From the NCBI GenBank assembly GCA_026874595.1, contig CM049311.1, positions 37,126,676 through 37,190,675 of the forward strand: a stretch of DNA of 64,000 nucleotides, given 5' to 3'. Numbering within the stretch: the first letter of the stretch is position 1; every line of letters begins with the position of its first letter. The notes beneath the pieces were generated by a model, which worked only from the letters and a program-made list of their open reading frames with translations, made no database searches and was not told the DNA's origin. The DNA is from Sipunculus nudus. Lineage: Eukaryota > Annelida > Sipuncula > Golfingiida > Sipunculidae. Shown here piece after piece: positions 11,090 through 23,440 of this stretch. A program made the position numbers and the translations under genes.

Positions 11090-11190
11090 AAAAAACTTCA
11101 GGAGGAAAGGCCATCAATGAAGAAAAGCTAAAGGTTTACCTTGTTTCTTAGTAAATCATCAGTTTGAGTAAACTGAACAAATGACATTAA

Positions 11191-11660
11191 TTAAAGCAAC
11201 CTATTCACCTGGCTTATTTGTAGAATTTATGGGATTTCTGTTATACTTTGGGTACATATTAATGAACTGCAGGAAATTCCTACTAAGAAACCTTCTTATA
11301 ATGCTCCTGTGACAGGTGTTTAGGCTTGTTGATATACAAGCTGTTGATAAAAAAAACATGAGACATGTACCCATGTTTACAAACTGAAAAACCATTTGAC
11401 TGGAGGTGCTTGATTGAGCAAGTTTTATTGTCACTAGTTGTTGCAGGTGAAAGCAGGAGGAAGCAATGTGATCTTTTATCATTTGTTAGAGTGGTTCGTC
11501 TGGTTTGCAGTCATATGTTCTTATTGGGTGTTTGGTTTACAATCAGCAGTAATTTCAGCTGGTCTCCAACCACTAGTTATCAACACTTGGATTTAAATAT
11601 AGGAGGTTCAGGAGATTTACTTTATTTAATACAGGCCAGGTATCAGAATGAACACATTTA
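11191..11660. mobile_element. partial MITE-like element, family B
   Basis: It starts TTAAAGCAACCTATTCACC and shares ATATTAATGAACTGCAGG/AATTCCTACTAAGAAA with 56353-56834. The right end is not clear, so the boundary is approximate; homology is convincing only to about 11345. Confidence 0.45.
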
Positions 11661-12164
11661 ATCAGGTCTGACCAACATTAGTTTATAAAAATTGACAAAT
11701 ATATGATCATAAAACTGGTATGATTCTTGATTTTGACAATGAAAGATTTAAAAGCATTGTTTGGTTGCAAATTTTGGCATAAGAGATGGATACACAGAAT
11801 CTGATTACTGGTAATTTAGCAACAACACAGGGACCATGTAACAACTGGTATGTCACTACATGTATATACAATGAAAATAAATAGTACTCCGAGCATAATC
11901 ACCACTTAACCCTGTATAAAATCTGCACAACATTGGATGTATATAGAATAATAAATGTGAAAATATATGTAACATAATCATACATACCACAGTTGGTATA
12001 CTAGTGTGACAGTCATAAATGTCACATGTATATCACAGGCTTCACAAGGTGAAGTTTATTTGAGGTCTCAGTCTCCTACAGCTTATCAGTAAATATGTAC
12101 ACTAGCTGATTATACAGTCAGGACAACCCTGCACCATGCATGGTGCATGTTATGGGTATAAACA

Positions 12165-12233
<69 letters not shown>

Positions 12234-13796
12234 ATGAATATATATATAAATATTACACCTGTGAACTGTGCTGGGATTGAGAACTGATTCAATTAATTAT
12301 TGATTCTTCAACTTCAATTCAAATTATTTCTTAAGTTGTAAATTGCAAACTGTCTTTTATATTAATATATAAAAGCAAATATTTTACAACATTGGAAGTT
12401 AGTTATTTTCAACAAGTAGATAAACAATATAGCTCCTTCTCTGTTTTTGTTGCTAATTTTGTTTCTATGTGAGTGGAGCAGTGACCCAGTGAGCACCAAA
12501 ACTAAAGCTAATTCTCATATACAATAACATATAATATTTGTAAAAAAATTGAAAGCTAACTAAAAGAGCACCAAAAAAATTTTAAAATATAAAATTTCTC
12601 AGTGCTTTTGAGAATGTCATGTACAAAATAACACTTTAGCATTGAAACAGTCAGAGACACTGATATTCTGACATTAGTGATAATAGCTGTAGAGGTAATT
12701 TAATAAGAGAAGAAAACATCTTTGAGATATCAGTTAAAGAATTAAGAAATTTCTATATTTAAACAAAAAAAACAGTTTAAGCAATTTTTTTTAATTGCTG
12801 AAATTGGGGGATGGGTTAGGGGGAAGTTTGTAATTTACACAGAACACAAACATGGACACATTTGTGCATTTTATAAATGAAAGTAAAATTAATCTTGGGC
12901 AACTCAGTGAAAACACCAGTGTTAAACCATTTAAGTTCTATTGACATTCATGTTGAGTTTGACCTTTGTTGGGTAAAACAATCTCCTACAACATGATTAC
13001 CTTTCACAGAGCCAATAACTTAACCATTCTCATATAGACATAACCTGCTAGTCAAGTGCAAGTATTTGTAGTTTTTGTGTACATTAGCTAACAGGGCACA
13101 CAGTAATACACAGTATGAGCACGAAACAAAACAAGGGGACCCACATTGCTCAGTTGTCAATCTTAGCAAATGGAAATTAAGAGAGGTTAAAGTTTGCTTA
13201 TTTTGCACATTTAATAGTATTTGAAATGTGTAATTGGCACCATAGAGATCTGTTCTGAACTTTGGCACAGTCAGTACCAGTAGGCCTGTTTGCTGAACTT
13301 CCACTGCCAGAAATGTGAGGTAACACAGATGAAGTGGAATCAATCATAACACCAACATTTCTGGCATAAGATGATGTTTTTACCTACTATGATCAAACTT
13401 GCAGCACTAAATCTTGCAAGTCGGTGATGTGCCACTTATCACTAACAATCATTAACTAAGATTTATTTTTGTTTACTTTCAACATGTCCTGATTCATCCA
13501 GCATTGTATGATGTTAACAGCCCCTTCCATGTGGTTAACTGCTAAATTATTATCACAAGAATCATAACAACCTGCACAGGTTCAAAGCCCTACACTAATC
13601 AATGAATATACACTGCCTGTGCCTGTAAGTTTGCAGTTATATTCTGATTTGCATGTACACACAAATACTCAAGTCTAAAATTTGTACTTGAGTACTTGGT
13701 ATGTTTTACAGAGCCTCGAGAACTCAAGTACTGCTTTCAGTCTTACTAACAAGGTCAATATTCAAAACTTAGGTATATACTTTTTACCAAATGCAT
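11661..13796. other. non-coding stretch, no gene seen
   Basis: AT-rich sequence with a (TA)n microsatellite at 12168-12247 and no open frame resembling a known protein. The minus-strand frame at 13343-13020 has no recognisable motif. Nothing else is supported. Confidence 0.5.
12168..12247. repeat. (TA)n microsatellite
   Basis: About 30 uninterrupted AT/TA dinucleotides, with AAACATGAATATATAT on each side indicating a short local duplication. Its translation as an Ile/Tyr string is meaningless. Confidence 0.95.
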
Positions 13797-14215
13797 TTAA
13801 AGGAGCCTATTTCAATATCTGACATGTATTAACTAAAGATAGTCCCTTGAATCCTTTATACAAATAGGCCAGAAAACACCTTAACCACTGCACACATGCT
13901 ATTCATTTTTATATCCATATGATTATAACATGAGGGCAGCTGCAAAAATAATCCAAACACATTTAACAAGGACATCTAGCATCAAGTCCAACAAACCAGA
14001 GTTTTTGCAAAGGGCGTTTTGCAACTAGTGACATATGTCAACATTGCTGTGTTTACTAACAGTTGTACATAAATTATAATCAGGCCCATACAACCGTAAG
14101 AAGGCATTCTAAAAGTTCCCAATAGGAATTACCTTGAGAATAAAGTTTCATGAATACGTATTTAGAGGAAGCCAGAAATCACAAAAATTCTATAGAAAAA
14201 TTTAGGTGAATTAAT
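13797..14215. mobile_element. MITE-like element, family B
   Basis: It begins TTAAAGGAGCCTATTTCAA and carries family landmarks: ATCTGACATGTATTAACTAAAGATA, AACCAGAGTTTTTGCAAAG, GTCAACATTGCTGTGTTTAC and AGGAAGCCAGAAATCACA. The other copies are 50333-50803, 40042-40550 and, inverted, 56353-56834. The right end is approximate. Confidence 0.6.
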
Positions 14216-14849
14216 CAATAAGGAATGAGGGAGGTGGAGGGCATTCATAATTAAATCAGCTGGCAAAATAAAATGGTCTCAACTATGTGAGTGTAATAAA
14301 CATTATGAATAACATCCTGATAATTATTAAACAATAATTAAACAATGTTAACAGAACATTTTAAGCATGCACAATTTGTTGTGTGCACAAAACAAAGCTT
14401 GATTTTGCTTCCTCAGTGTTCACAATACACTAAGTATTATCAGCACTTGGCATGTCAATTTGTAGCTATGGCCTATCGCATACATAGGCCACAGGCTCAG
14501 AGAGGCCCACCACCCTGTCAGTACATGGCCCTGTGTATGCAGGATTCCAGGCTGGTGAACTGTCAGTCAAAACAAAGAGTTACATCATTGGTTCTGGGCT
14601 GGTATATGTTTTCCTGGCAAAAGATACATTGTTAAATGATAAAATAGTCGATCTTAATGTCATAAAAGTTGGATTTAGGGGGAACAATGTGGAAGCGTAA
14701 TATGACCTATCAATAGTATTATTTACTTAAAGTACCAATTTATTTGATAAGATATGGTCTGGTTAAATGTTTGTTACGGGTTCATAACTGAAATGGGTAT
14801 GGAGCCCGTGTCCCCTGGTGTGTAATTCTCATTCTTACACCAAGGCAAG

Positions 14850-15345
14850 TTAAAGGGGCCCAATTGCCTATTAAGCATGTTAAGTTAACATGAAAAATAG
14901 ATTCTTCCCTTTAAAATAAATCTGTACCTGGCAAAATATTGCCTTGAAATCATTTGCTTACTCTTGTACACGAGTGTTAAAAACAATTGACCGGACGCGA
15001 TCGCAGGTGTCAACATAAACAGTGTGTGGGTCGTGTGCAGCGCGGAGCCACACCACGTGTCAAACAGGAGATGCCCTAACTGACGGACTTGGTAAAAAAA
15101 TATAATACAACTGAACTTAATGGAACTTATTCAAAATTGGAACTCCGGTCACGCAGCCTTGTTATGGTAAACAGACACAGGTGGACTGTGTTTACCAAAA
15201 CTCAAAGCCATAACAAGGTGTTAAACAGCTGTAAGTGAGGAAATGAGACTGTGTGCTGGGAAACTTAAACTTTTGTATAAAGCAGAACTGAACTGATAGT
15301 GTGAAGAATAAGCATATAATATTACTCCTGACTATGTCCCTTTCA
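14850..15345. mobile_element. MITE-like element, family C, long form with internal hairpin
   Basis: It starts TTAAAGGGGCCCAATTGCC and ends GACTATGTCCCTTTCAA. It is about 230 bp longer than the other family-C copies. The extra part contains CCTTGTTATGG (15157-15167) and its exact complement CCATAACAAGG (15208-15218), enclosing a second stem GGTAAACA/TGTTTACC. A related module lies at about 37605-37675. Confidence 0.65.
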
Positions 15346-15589
15346 ATGTGACATCTGTTTGAGAACTGTGTTTGTCTTAGTTAAAAAATGAAGACCAGAT
15401 ATACATGTATAAAAACATAACTGGCTGCAACTGAGATGACTTGATCAGTCACAGGAGAAAGACACGGTCACACTCACAGTCCCATATGATCATATGTAAA
15501 ATGAAACCAACCGTAACTGTTGCCAGGGAAGCTGAGCAAAATTTGTACATCACGAAGAGTACAGCAATATATTTACCTGTGTTTGTTAC

Positions 15590-15870
15590 CTTAAGCTGTG
15601 ATTCTTGCTTCTGTTGTTGAGTTCTCTGGGGTTCACCTTTTTTTCATATGATTAACAGAAAACCTGTTCTTTAAAGAACATCGATCAGTTTATGGCCAGT
15701 TTCGTATAGCAGACAAGATGGGGACGAACAGACAGAGCTCATAATGAAACAACACCTCTGATTGGTTGGTCGGGTATTCCATAGCCAATCATAACCCTGG
15801 TCTCAAAATCTGGATGATCTTAGTCCAGGTGTACCACGTGCCTTCAAGGATGTAAACAATCCGAGAAGAG
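15590..15870 (-). promoter_or_regulatory. candidate promoter / non-coding 5' exon region for a minus-strand transcript
   Basis: The GAS2-like gene needs an upstream non-coding exon. This is one of few GC-richer, low-repeat patches to its right. On the minus strand it holds two CCAAT-type boxes (ATTGG at 15759-15763, CCAAT at 15784-15788 read on plus) and, downstream, a possible donor CACAG|GTAAAT near 15580. No TATA box or ORF supports it, and the distance to the ATG (8.6 kb) is long. It is a positional guess only. Confidence 0.18.
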
Positions 15871-17844
15871 GACAATTTTGCGCCAGGCCTTTAATTAGGT
15901 CTGCAAACAGATTTTGACGTAAGTTTACACGTTGACATTGCCTGTACATATGGGAGGTTATGGATGCATTCATACAGATGTGTATATATGTTACTTAAGC
16001 ATATGTCACTTAAATTAAGAACCCGTAAATCGTAAATACATAAATGGTTTGCTTGTTTTCATCAAGGATTAAATATATAGTGTTGATGGGGGGGGGGGGA
16101 TTTTTTTTATGACACCCAGTTTATATTACTTTTTGTTCCCTGTGGTGTCTGTCATTAAATACATAAGAGTAGATGTTATTCACTTAAGCCTTGGTTGAGA
16201 TCATAATCTTGAATCTAGTGAGTGATGATATCTGAAAGTGATCCCACACGTAATCACTACATCCATGTAAACACTCAAGCAGACATGATTTGTAACAGCA
16301 AGCGCGTTATCACAGCCATTGACCAGGTGTTGAGGAAGTACTTCATATTTTAAGAGGAAAATGCTTCCTTGTTAAGTAAGCTGTGGTGTATTTGGTGAAA
16401 GAAATGTCATTAATAAAAGAATCACTGGAAACAAGTGGGGATTCCTGGATATGCTGGAACAGAGCAGGCAAGATTAATAAACAGAGTGTCTATTAAACTG
16501 ATGGAAACTGATAAATCTGAGACCAGAGCTCTACATAACTATGGCAAAAAAAAAAAGGTATTGTTGTCAGGCACTGCCCGCTTCAATTTTAACAACCCGC
16601 ATCAAATATTTTTATTTTGATTTTCATCTTTCAAGAAGATAAAATATAACAATTTTGATAAGATTTCCTTTGTTATGTAGTGCTTTTACCTGTTTAGCAA
16701 AAAATTCTGTTGTTATCAAGCTTTCCCCTGATCATATGACATTTCATTGAAACATACAAAAAAGGGGTAAAAAAAGAAGCGCCCACCCGCACTGATTTCT
16801 GAACAGAAAGTGCCTGACAACCACAATTATTTTTTGCCTGTTGTATATATTCTCCCTTGGAACTCTTGAATGTATTTATTTAACATTGACATTATTGAAA
16901 ATATAGTATACATTTTAATAAATATGAAATATACACAAGCAGAGAGAGACAAGTAGATACATGGAGGAATGTCTGTACACTGTTTTTTTTTTATTGAATG
17001 AACATAAAACCACAAAAATTCATAGGTAATATTTGACAGCAAACCCTGTTAGATGTACAATTAATATAATACTTATAAAAGGAATTAAGTCAACCTGTGT
17101 TGAGTGTGTTTGCAATGTTCACTGAAACCACGTTGGGTTGGATACTGTGCTATATCTCATTTTAAAGGTAATTCACAAAGTTATTGTTCCCTCAGTGACA
17201 TATGGCCGATATAAGAATAAATAATTTTTAATGTACACATCATTTTGAGTAATTTTTGCGCATTTCCAATATAAGCTGAGGCTATCACCGAAAACAGCCA
17301 AACTGCCTTTGGCAAAGACCGGACTTTCTTTGTGGTCACCTCAAGCCCAGAATTAAGCGATTTAAGGACTTCCATGCATATGAATAACCTGGCTTCCATT
17401 GACAGACTTATGCATGTTTGGGCTGACATTTGACAAAGGCTCTGTCCCATGTGTGTGGTCAGTGAATGTGAAAAACATATGACTCAGGCTTTACAAAAAG
17501 GAGGGGTTCAACCCAGGAAGATTAAAGACAAAACCTAATACAAGGTCCCCATTTCCAGAAAAGGTTTCCGTTGAGGTGAGGGCAAACATTCCAGGCCTCA
17601 AAATTGGTCTCTTTTGATTAAAAATGGTAACAGCTGAAAAGGAGGACTGACCCCCTGGACTCCCCTTGGGTCCGCTTCTGCTACCAACTAGGTAAGCATA
17701 TTTCCGTTTCTTTCTTCAGGAACAGTTTCCTTGCCTTAAAATGCACGTTTAATTCATCTTTCATGTCTTCCTACTCCAATTAAATTAGAGGTTAAGTTAA
17801 GCTATGTTGAATTAATGTGTTCCTCACATTAACCTGTACTTTAA

Positions 17845-18024
17845 ACGTCCAAAAATAGTAACCAGTCAAAGTTCATCGAAAACCGGAGTGTCCCTGCGTC
17901 CCATTCCGGTTCGCAAAATAATGTAAACATCACCACTGACCAGGTCTTCAGGGTCAACATACTGGTGTATGAATTTCAGAAGCGACTGGAGGATCACTCA
18001 CGCAGTGTCTTGATGAGGTTATAA
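17845..18024 (+). CDS. possible exon of unknown gene (59-codon open frame)
   Basis: The frame runs from ACG at 17845 to TAA at 18022-18024, with no Met at its start, so it could only be a spliced (terminal) exon. The last ~30 residues (TDQVFRVNILVYEFQKRLED then HSRSVLMRL) look protein-like: amphipathic, charged, helical. Surrounding codons include several CpG. A possible inner acceptor is ACCACTGACCAG|GTC at about 17943. AATAAA occurs near 18085. I do not recognise the protein, and a chance frame of this length is quite possible. Confidence 0.22.
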   Translation, partial: TSKNSNQSKFIENRSVPASHSGSQNNVNITTDQVFRVNILVYEFQKRLEDHSRSVLMRL

Positions 18025-18728
18025 GTTTATATTGACGGTATGATGTTTAGGATTCATGTAATGGAGAAGTAAGATTCAGATAAAAATAAATGGCAGAATT
18101 AAGATACAATGAGCTGGACATAAAAATGTTTGCTGTTCACAGAAATGTTGTGCTTCAGAGAGTTGCATTAGTTATTCTATAGTAGTGCCAGACCTCTGAA
18201 AATTTATATTTTCTTTAATTCATGAATAAAAAAGGAACCAACAATCCTCTCAATTAATACATATCCCCAACCCCTGTAAAAAGCCCGGTATACCGGGTTT
18301 ATCAGCTAGTGTATATATACTGGGCCTAAAGCTAGTGGGGTCTTGATTGCTTCACTTGATTTTGAGCATTCTATTGTTCCTGATGTCACCAGCAGATGGC
18401 AGCATATGATACTCAATCCTCTGAAATGTGGGCATTTTAATTAAGCCTCCACAGTAGTAGTCTGTATTCATATTTGGGTAAACAAATTGTGGTTGGTCCT
18501 ACTAATGTCCCTCTGAGTGCAAAAATTCTTTCTTTTCTTCTGCCATTTTCTGTTTCACTAGATCTCCAATATGATTGATTTTCATATGCTGAAATCAAGA
18601 CACAATATTATTCCTAGGTCAGTGATTTGCACCTTATATTTATTTTGGACCATGGCCTTCATCACAGAGTCATACATACCATAGCAGATTCCCAATTATC
18701 ACTCAGTTGCCAGTCTGGGGGAGGGGGC

Positions 18729-21520
18729 AGACTTCCAGTGAATTCAAGGTCAGATTTCATACAACCAGTTAAGCCTCAACCTGTATGATAGCTTCTCAGG
18801 CTTCCAGTGAATGCTAGGTGATTGCATACAACCAGTTAAGCCTCTACCTGTATGATGGCTTCTCAGGCTTCGAGTAATGCTAGGTGATTACATGCAGCCA
18901 GTTAAGCCTCTCCCTGTATTACAGCTTCTCAGGCTTCAGTGAATGCTAGGTGATTGCATACAGCCAGTTAAGCCTCTCCCTGTATGATGGCTTCTCAGGC
19001 TTCCAGTGAATGCTAGGTGATTGTATACAGCCAGTTAAGCCTCTCCCTGTTTTACAGCTTCTCAGGCTTCTAGCAGATTCCCAATTATCACTCAGTTGCC
19101 AGTCTGGGGGAGGGAGCAGACTTCCAGTGAATTCAAGGTCAGATTTCATACAGCCAGTTAAGCCTCTCCCTGTATTACAGCCTCTCAGGCTTCCAGTGAA
19201 TGCTAGATGATTGCATACAGCCAGTTAAGCCTCTCCCTGTATAACGGCTTCTCAGGCTTCCAGTGAATTCTAAATGATTGCAAACAGCCAGTTAAGCCTC
19301 CTCCTGTATAACAGCTTTTCAGGCTTCTAGTGAATGCTAGGTGAATGCATACAACTAGTCAAGTCTCTCCCTGTATTACAGCCTCTCAGGCTTCCAGTGA
19401 ATGCTAGGTGATTGGAAACAGCCAGTTAAGCCTCTCCCTGTATGAGGCTTCTCAGGCTTCCAGTGAATGCTAGGTGAATGCATACAACCAGTTAAGCCTC
19501 TTCCTGTATTACAGCCTCTCAGGCTTCCAGTGTATGCTAGGTGATTGCACAAAGCCAGTTAAGCCTCTCCTTGTATGATGGCTTCTCAGGCTTCCAGTGA
19601 ATGCTAGGTGATTGCATACAGCCAGTTAACCCTCTCCCTGTATTACAGCCTCTCAGGCTTCCAGTGAATGCAAGGTGATTGCATACAGCCAGTTTAGCCT
19701 CTGCCTGTATTACAGCCCCTCAGGCTTCGAGTGAATACTAGGTAATTGCATACAGCCAGTTAAGCCTCTCCCTGTATTACAGCTTCTCAGGTTCAGTGAA
19801 TGCTGGGTGATTGCATTCAGCCAGTTAACCCTCTCCCTGTATGATAGCTTCTCAGGCTTCCAGTGAATGCTAGGTGATTGCATAGGGCCAGTTAAGCCTC
19901 TCCCTGTATTTCAGCTTCTCAGGCTTCCAGTAAATGCTAGATGATTGCATACAGCCAGTTAAGCCTCTCCCTGTATGATGGCTTCTCAGGCTTCCAGTGA
20001 ATGCTAGGTGATTGCATACAGCCAGTTAAGCCTCTCCCTGTATTACAGCCTCTCAGGCTTCCAGTGAATACTAGGTGATTGCATACAGCCAGTTGAGCCT
20101 CTCCTTGGAAGATGGCTTCTCAGGCTTCCAGTGAATGCTAGGTGATTGCATGCAGCCAGTTAAGCCTCTTCCTGTATGACGGCTTCTCAGGCTTCCAGTG
20201 AATGCTAGGTGATTGCATACAGCCAGATAAGCCTCTCCCTGTGTGAGGCTTCTCAGGCTTCCAGTGAATGCTAGGTAAATGCATACATCCAGTTAAGCCT
20301 CTCACTGTATTACAGCCTCTCAGGCTTCCAGTTAATGCTAGGTGATACAACCAATTAAGCCTTTCCCTGGATTACAGCTTCTAAGGCTTCAAGTGAATGC
20401 TAGGTGATTGCATACAGCCAGTAAAGCCTCTCCCTGTATGATGGCTTCTCAGGGTTCCAGTGAATGCTAGGTGATTGCATACAGCCAGTTAACCCTCTAC
20501 CTGTGTGATAGCTTCTCAGGCTTCTAGTGAATGCTAGGTGATTGCATACAGCCAGTTAAGCCTCTCCCTGTATTACAGCCTCTCAGGCTTCCAGTGAATG
20601 CTAGGTGATTGCATACAGCCAGTTAAGCCTCTCCCTGTATTACAGCTTCTCAGGCGTCTAGTGAATGCTAGGTGAATGCATACAACCAGTTAAGCCTCTC
20701 CCTGTATTACAGCCTCTCAGGCTTCCAGTGAATGCTAGGTGATTGCATACAGCCAGTTAAGCCTCTCCCTGTATTACAGCTTCTCAGGCTTCCAGTGAAT
20801 GCTAGGTGATTGCATACAGAGAGTTAAGCCTATCCCTGTATTACTGCTTCTTAGGCTTCCAGTGAATGCTAGGTGATTGCATACAGCCAGTTAAGCCCCT
20901 CCCTGTATGAGGCTTCTCAGGCTTCCAGTGAATGCTAGGTGAATGCATACAACCAGTTAAGCCTCTCCCTGTATTACAGCCTCTCAGGCTTCCAGTGAAT
21001 GCTAGGTGATTGCATACAGCCAGTTAAGCCTCTCCCTGTATTTCAGCTTCTCAGGCTTCCAGTGAATGCTAGGTGATTGCATACAGCCAGTTAACCCTCT
21101 CCTTGTATGATAGCTTCTCAGTCTTCCAGTGAATGCTTGGTGAATGCATACAACCAGTTAAGCCTCTCCCTGTATTACTGCTTCTCAGGCTTCAAGTGAA
21201 TGCTGGGTGATTGCATACAGCCATTTAAGCCTCTCCTTGTATGATAGCTTCTCAGTCTTCCAGTGAATGCTTGGTGAATGCATACAACCAGTTAAGCCTC
21301 TCCCTGTATTACTGCTTCTCAGGCTTCCAGTGAATGCTAGGTGGTTGCATACAACCAATTAAGCCTCTTCCTGTATGATAGCTTCATAGTCTTCCAGTGA
21401 ATGCTAGGTGAATGCATACAGCCAATAAAACCACTCCCTGTATGACTGTTTCCCAGGCTTCCGGTTAATGCTAGGTGATTGCATACAGCCATTTAAGCCT
21501 CTCATTATGGCTTCTTAATG
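18729..21520. repeat. 67-bp satellite array, about 41 copies
   Basis: The unit runs GGCTTCTCAGGCTTCCAGTG, AATGCTAGGTGATTGCATAC, AGCCAGTTAAGCCTCTCCCT, GTATGAT (67 bp; spacing measured between CTAGGTGATT at 20534 and 20601). Two variants alternate (GATTGCATACAGCC and GAATGCATACAACC). A two-unit block near 21108 recurs 134 bp later. A 90-bp non-unit stretch (CAGATTCCCAATTATCACTC...) appears at 18684 and again at 19074, so flanking DNA was captured in an early duplication. Confidence 0.95.
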
Positions 21521-23136
21521 AATATTATAATTTTAGGTGATAGCATACAGCCTGTATGATTGGGAGGCTTATTGTACATGACAAGTTTATTTCTATATTC
21601 AGTTTTGTTAAACAACATTGTGGATTAGCCTATAATTCTTTGCAAATCCATCAATTTCAAACTGTTTTTGCTTTTTTTGCTATTTTCTGTTTGCCAGATT
21701 CTCAGTTTTGGCCTTTGGAGGAGGGAGGCTCCAGTGATCACTTGGTGATTCCATACATCTAGTTCTATTTCCTGCTGAGATAGTGGTCATTTAAATCTGC
21801 TTGGGATTCTCTCAGATTGGTATATTGTCAGTAGACATTCTAGGTCAATACATGTGTATATTCTAAAGGTACATAATAATTTGCAGTGTGTAATAATTTA
21901 AACTATTAGTTAATTTTGGCTGAATTTAAATGTTTTCCAGCAATCCAGCCCAGCAAATGAACTTAATATCTCAAATTTACTTTTTTTATTGTTATGTTTC
22001 TGTGTTTGAGTTAGCACATTCCATAGTTACCTGTTTACCATAATAAAACTGCTCAACCAAAGGTGCAATTAAGACAAGAAACATGAAAGAAGAAACACTG
22101 GTTTCAGGCTTGAAAATCTTGATTCACTAGGTCATTTGGGTGTTATGTTGATGTTGTGAACCACTAATCACGTGTGATGCAAGTTTATTCAAACTCATGT
22201 ACACTGCAAACAGTTTTAGAAGGGAACATTGCCAGATACCATAATATTCTGAGGAGGAAACCATATATTTCAAGAATATTGGACATGTCTGGTATGTGAA
22301 TAGGTCCCTTTAAGAGAATACTGTCACTGTAAAACTCTATATATATATACTCTATAATATATAGTCCAGGTGAGTCACAGATTTGCACCTGATATATATT
22401 TTTTAACTTGACATTATTCACAAGGTTGTACAAATGCCATAACCAATCCCCTTTTTGCTTCGTTGCATTCCTCAGGGGCAGCTTCCAGTGGACGCTTAAC
22501 AATTGTATACATCTTGTTTTATTAAATAATATAACAGTGACACTATAATATAAATATTTTTGTTCATATTTGAAACCTTTCAATAAATCCACAACTATAT
22601 ATAAATCCAATAACTGGTCAAATAATGTTGCTGCACATAGCCACAAAACAGCTGAAACCTACAAGTATTTTAATATATGTTTTCGACAAAACAGCAGAGA
22701 TGATTTGTTAACCTGTGCTGTTGTGTAGCTGTTCAAACAGAGCATGGAGCAAGTCTAGCGGGACCGCAGACTGCGTCCTGCAACGACAGTTACTGCTAAT
22801 GGAAAGTCGTTGATAGAGTGCCAGACTCCCCTGAGGGAAACCTGGAGAACCCACATAAAACTAACCGAGGGCTTTATCAGGGATTTATGTATATGACAGG
22901 TATGACAATTAATATCATACTGGGCAGTCTAGCTATGAGTCAATATGATGCTTTTAGCCGAACTGGCTTTTAACTACATACCTGGTCAGATACATGTAAG
23001 TCTTTTGTCCATTAGCTTTTGTCCAGCTGAGCCGAGAATGAGTAAAACTGTAAAAAAAATGTCACAGGGCATACTGTACAGAGACAAAATGTGACAAAAC
23101 TGTAGCATATCTGCATATTTTATTTTGATAATTTTT
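21521..23136. other. flank of the 67-bp array; no gene
   Basis: Worn relatives of the satellite unit occur at about 21735-21770 (CTCCAGTGATCACTTGGTGATTCC) and 22480-22525 (CTTCCAGTGGACGCTTAAC), suggesting the array arose from a once longer paralogous region. A family-B type end (AATAGGTCCCTTTAA) lies near 22300. The 153-codon minus-strand frame at 22646-22185 has no recognisable domain and overlaps repeat ends. Confidence 0.4.
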
Positions 23137-23440
23137 AGCCCAGCTGACTATAAATCATCTGAGCTATAGTTGTTGTCCTTTGTCCGTCGTCTGTCCGGCT
23201 GTCAGTCTGTTAACAGGGCATGTATTGAAACTGTTGGACCTACAAATCCAAAATTTTGCATACAATTAGATGTCCCAAAAATCTCCTACCATACAGAAAA
23301 TTTGGTCACTTGGACTGTTGCTTTGAGATATTAAGGAAAACCTCTGTTTTCCAATTAAAAACCCTTTGTTACACTTCAAGAACGCCTATTATCAAAACCA
23401 CTGATATGTTTTTGATCATATATTTAGTATGAATATTTTT

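Larger units (their letters stand above)
7749..11095 (-). mobile_element. family-A non-autonomous element, 2.6 kb plus inserted solo LTR
   Basis: Read on the minus strand it begins TTTTTTAGCTCAGCTGAC (11095) with a terminal hairpin, then GTCC/GTCT microsatellite (about 11020-11045), and ends with CCCATGGGTTCCTTG (7750s). It is a near-complete inverted counterpart of 23441-26481. The interior contains two related ~700-bp units (both with TTTGACCATGGCACG and GGCAAAATTTAAGGTAC on one strand or the other). There is no long ORF. T-rich TTTTTTA sequences flank both ends. Confidence 0.8.
15346..18700. other. largely unique non-coding stretch
   Basis: It contains the candidate promoter patch at 15590-15870, a G12 run near 16087-16099 and an unassigned open frame (17845-18024), but no identifiable gene. 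A GACCCCCTGGACTCCCC...CTACCAACTAG|GTAAGC stretch near 17650-17697 ends in a good donor-like site, with no coding frame I can trust. Confidence 0.45.

Noticed and set aside
14345-14635. 96-codon open frame (MLTEHFKHAQ…)
   Set aside because: No domain; it probably reflects locally higher GC, with faint resemblance to the 61.6-62.5 kb insert.
15757-15788. Promoter of the GAS2-like gene as a firm call
   Set aside because: Two CCAAT-type boxes and a distant donor-like site are too common by chance; kept only as a low-confidence candidate.
18729-21520. Regular direct repeats that could be mistaken for a CRISPR array
   Set aside because: Units are contiguous 67-bp tandem copies with no unique spacers, in an animal genome.
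22185-22646. 153-codon minus-strand open frame
   Set aside because: No recognisable domain, atypical composition, overlaps a MITE end and a satellite-unit relative; long frames arise by chance at this AT content.
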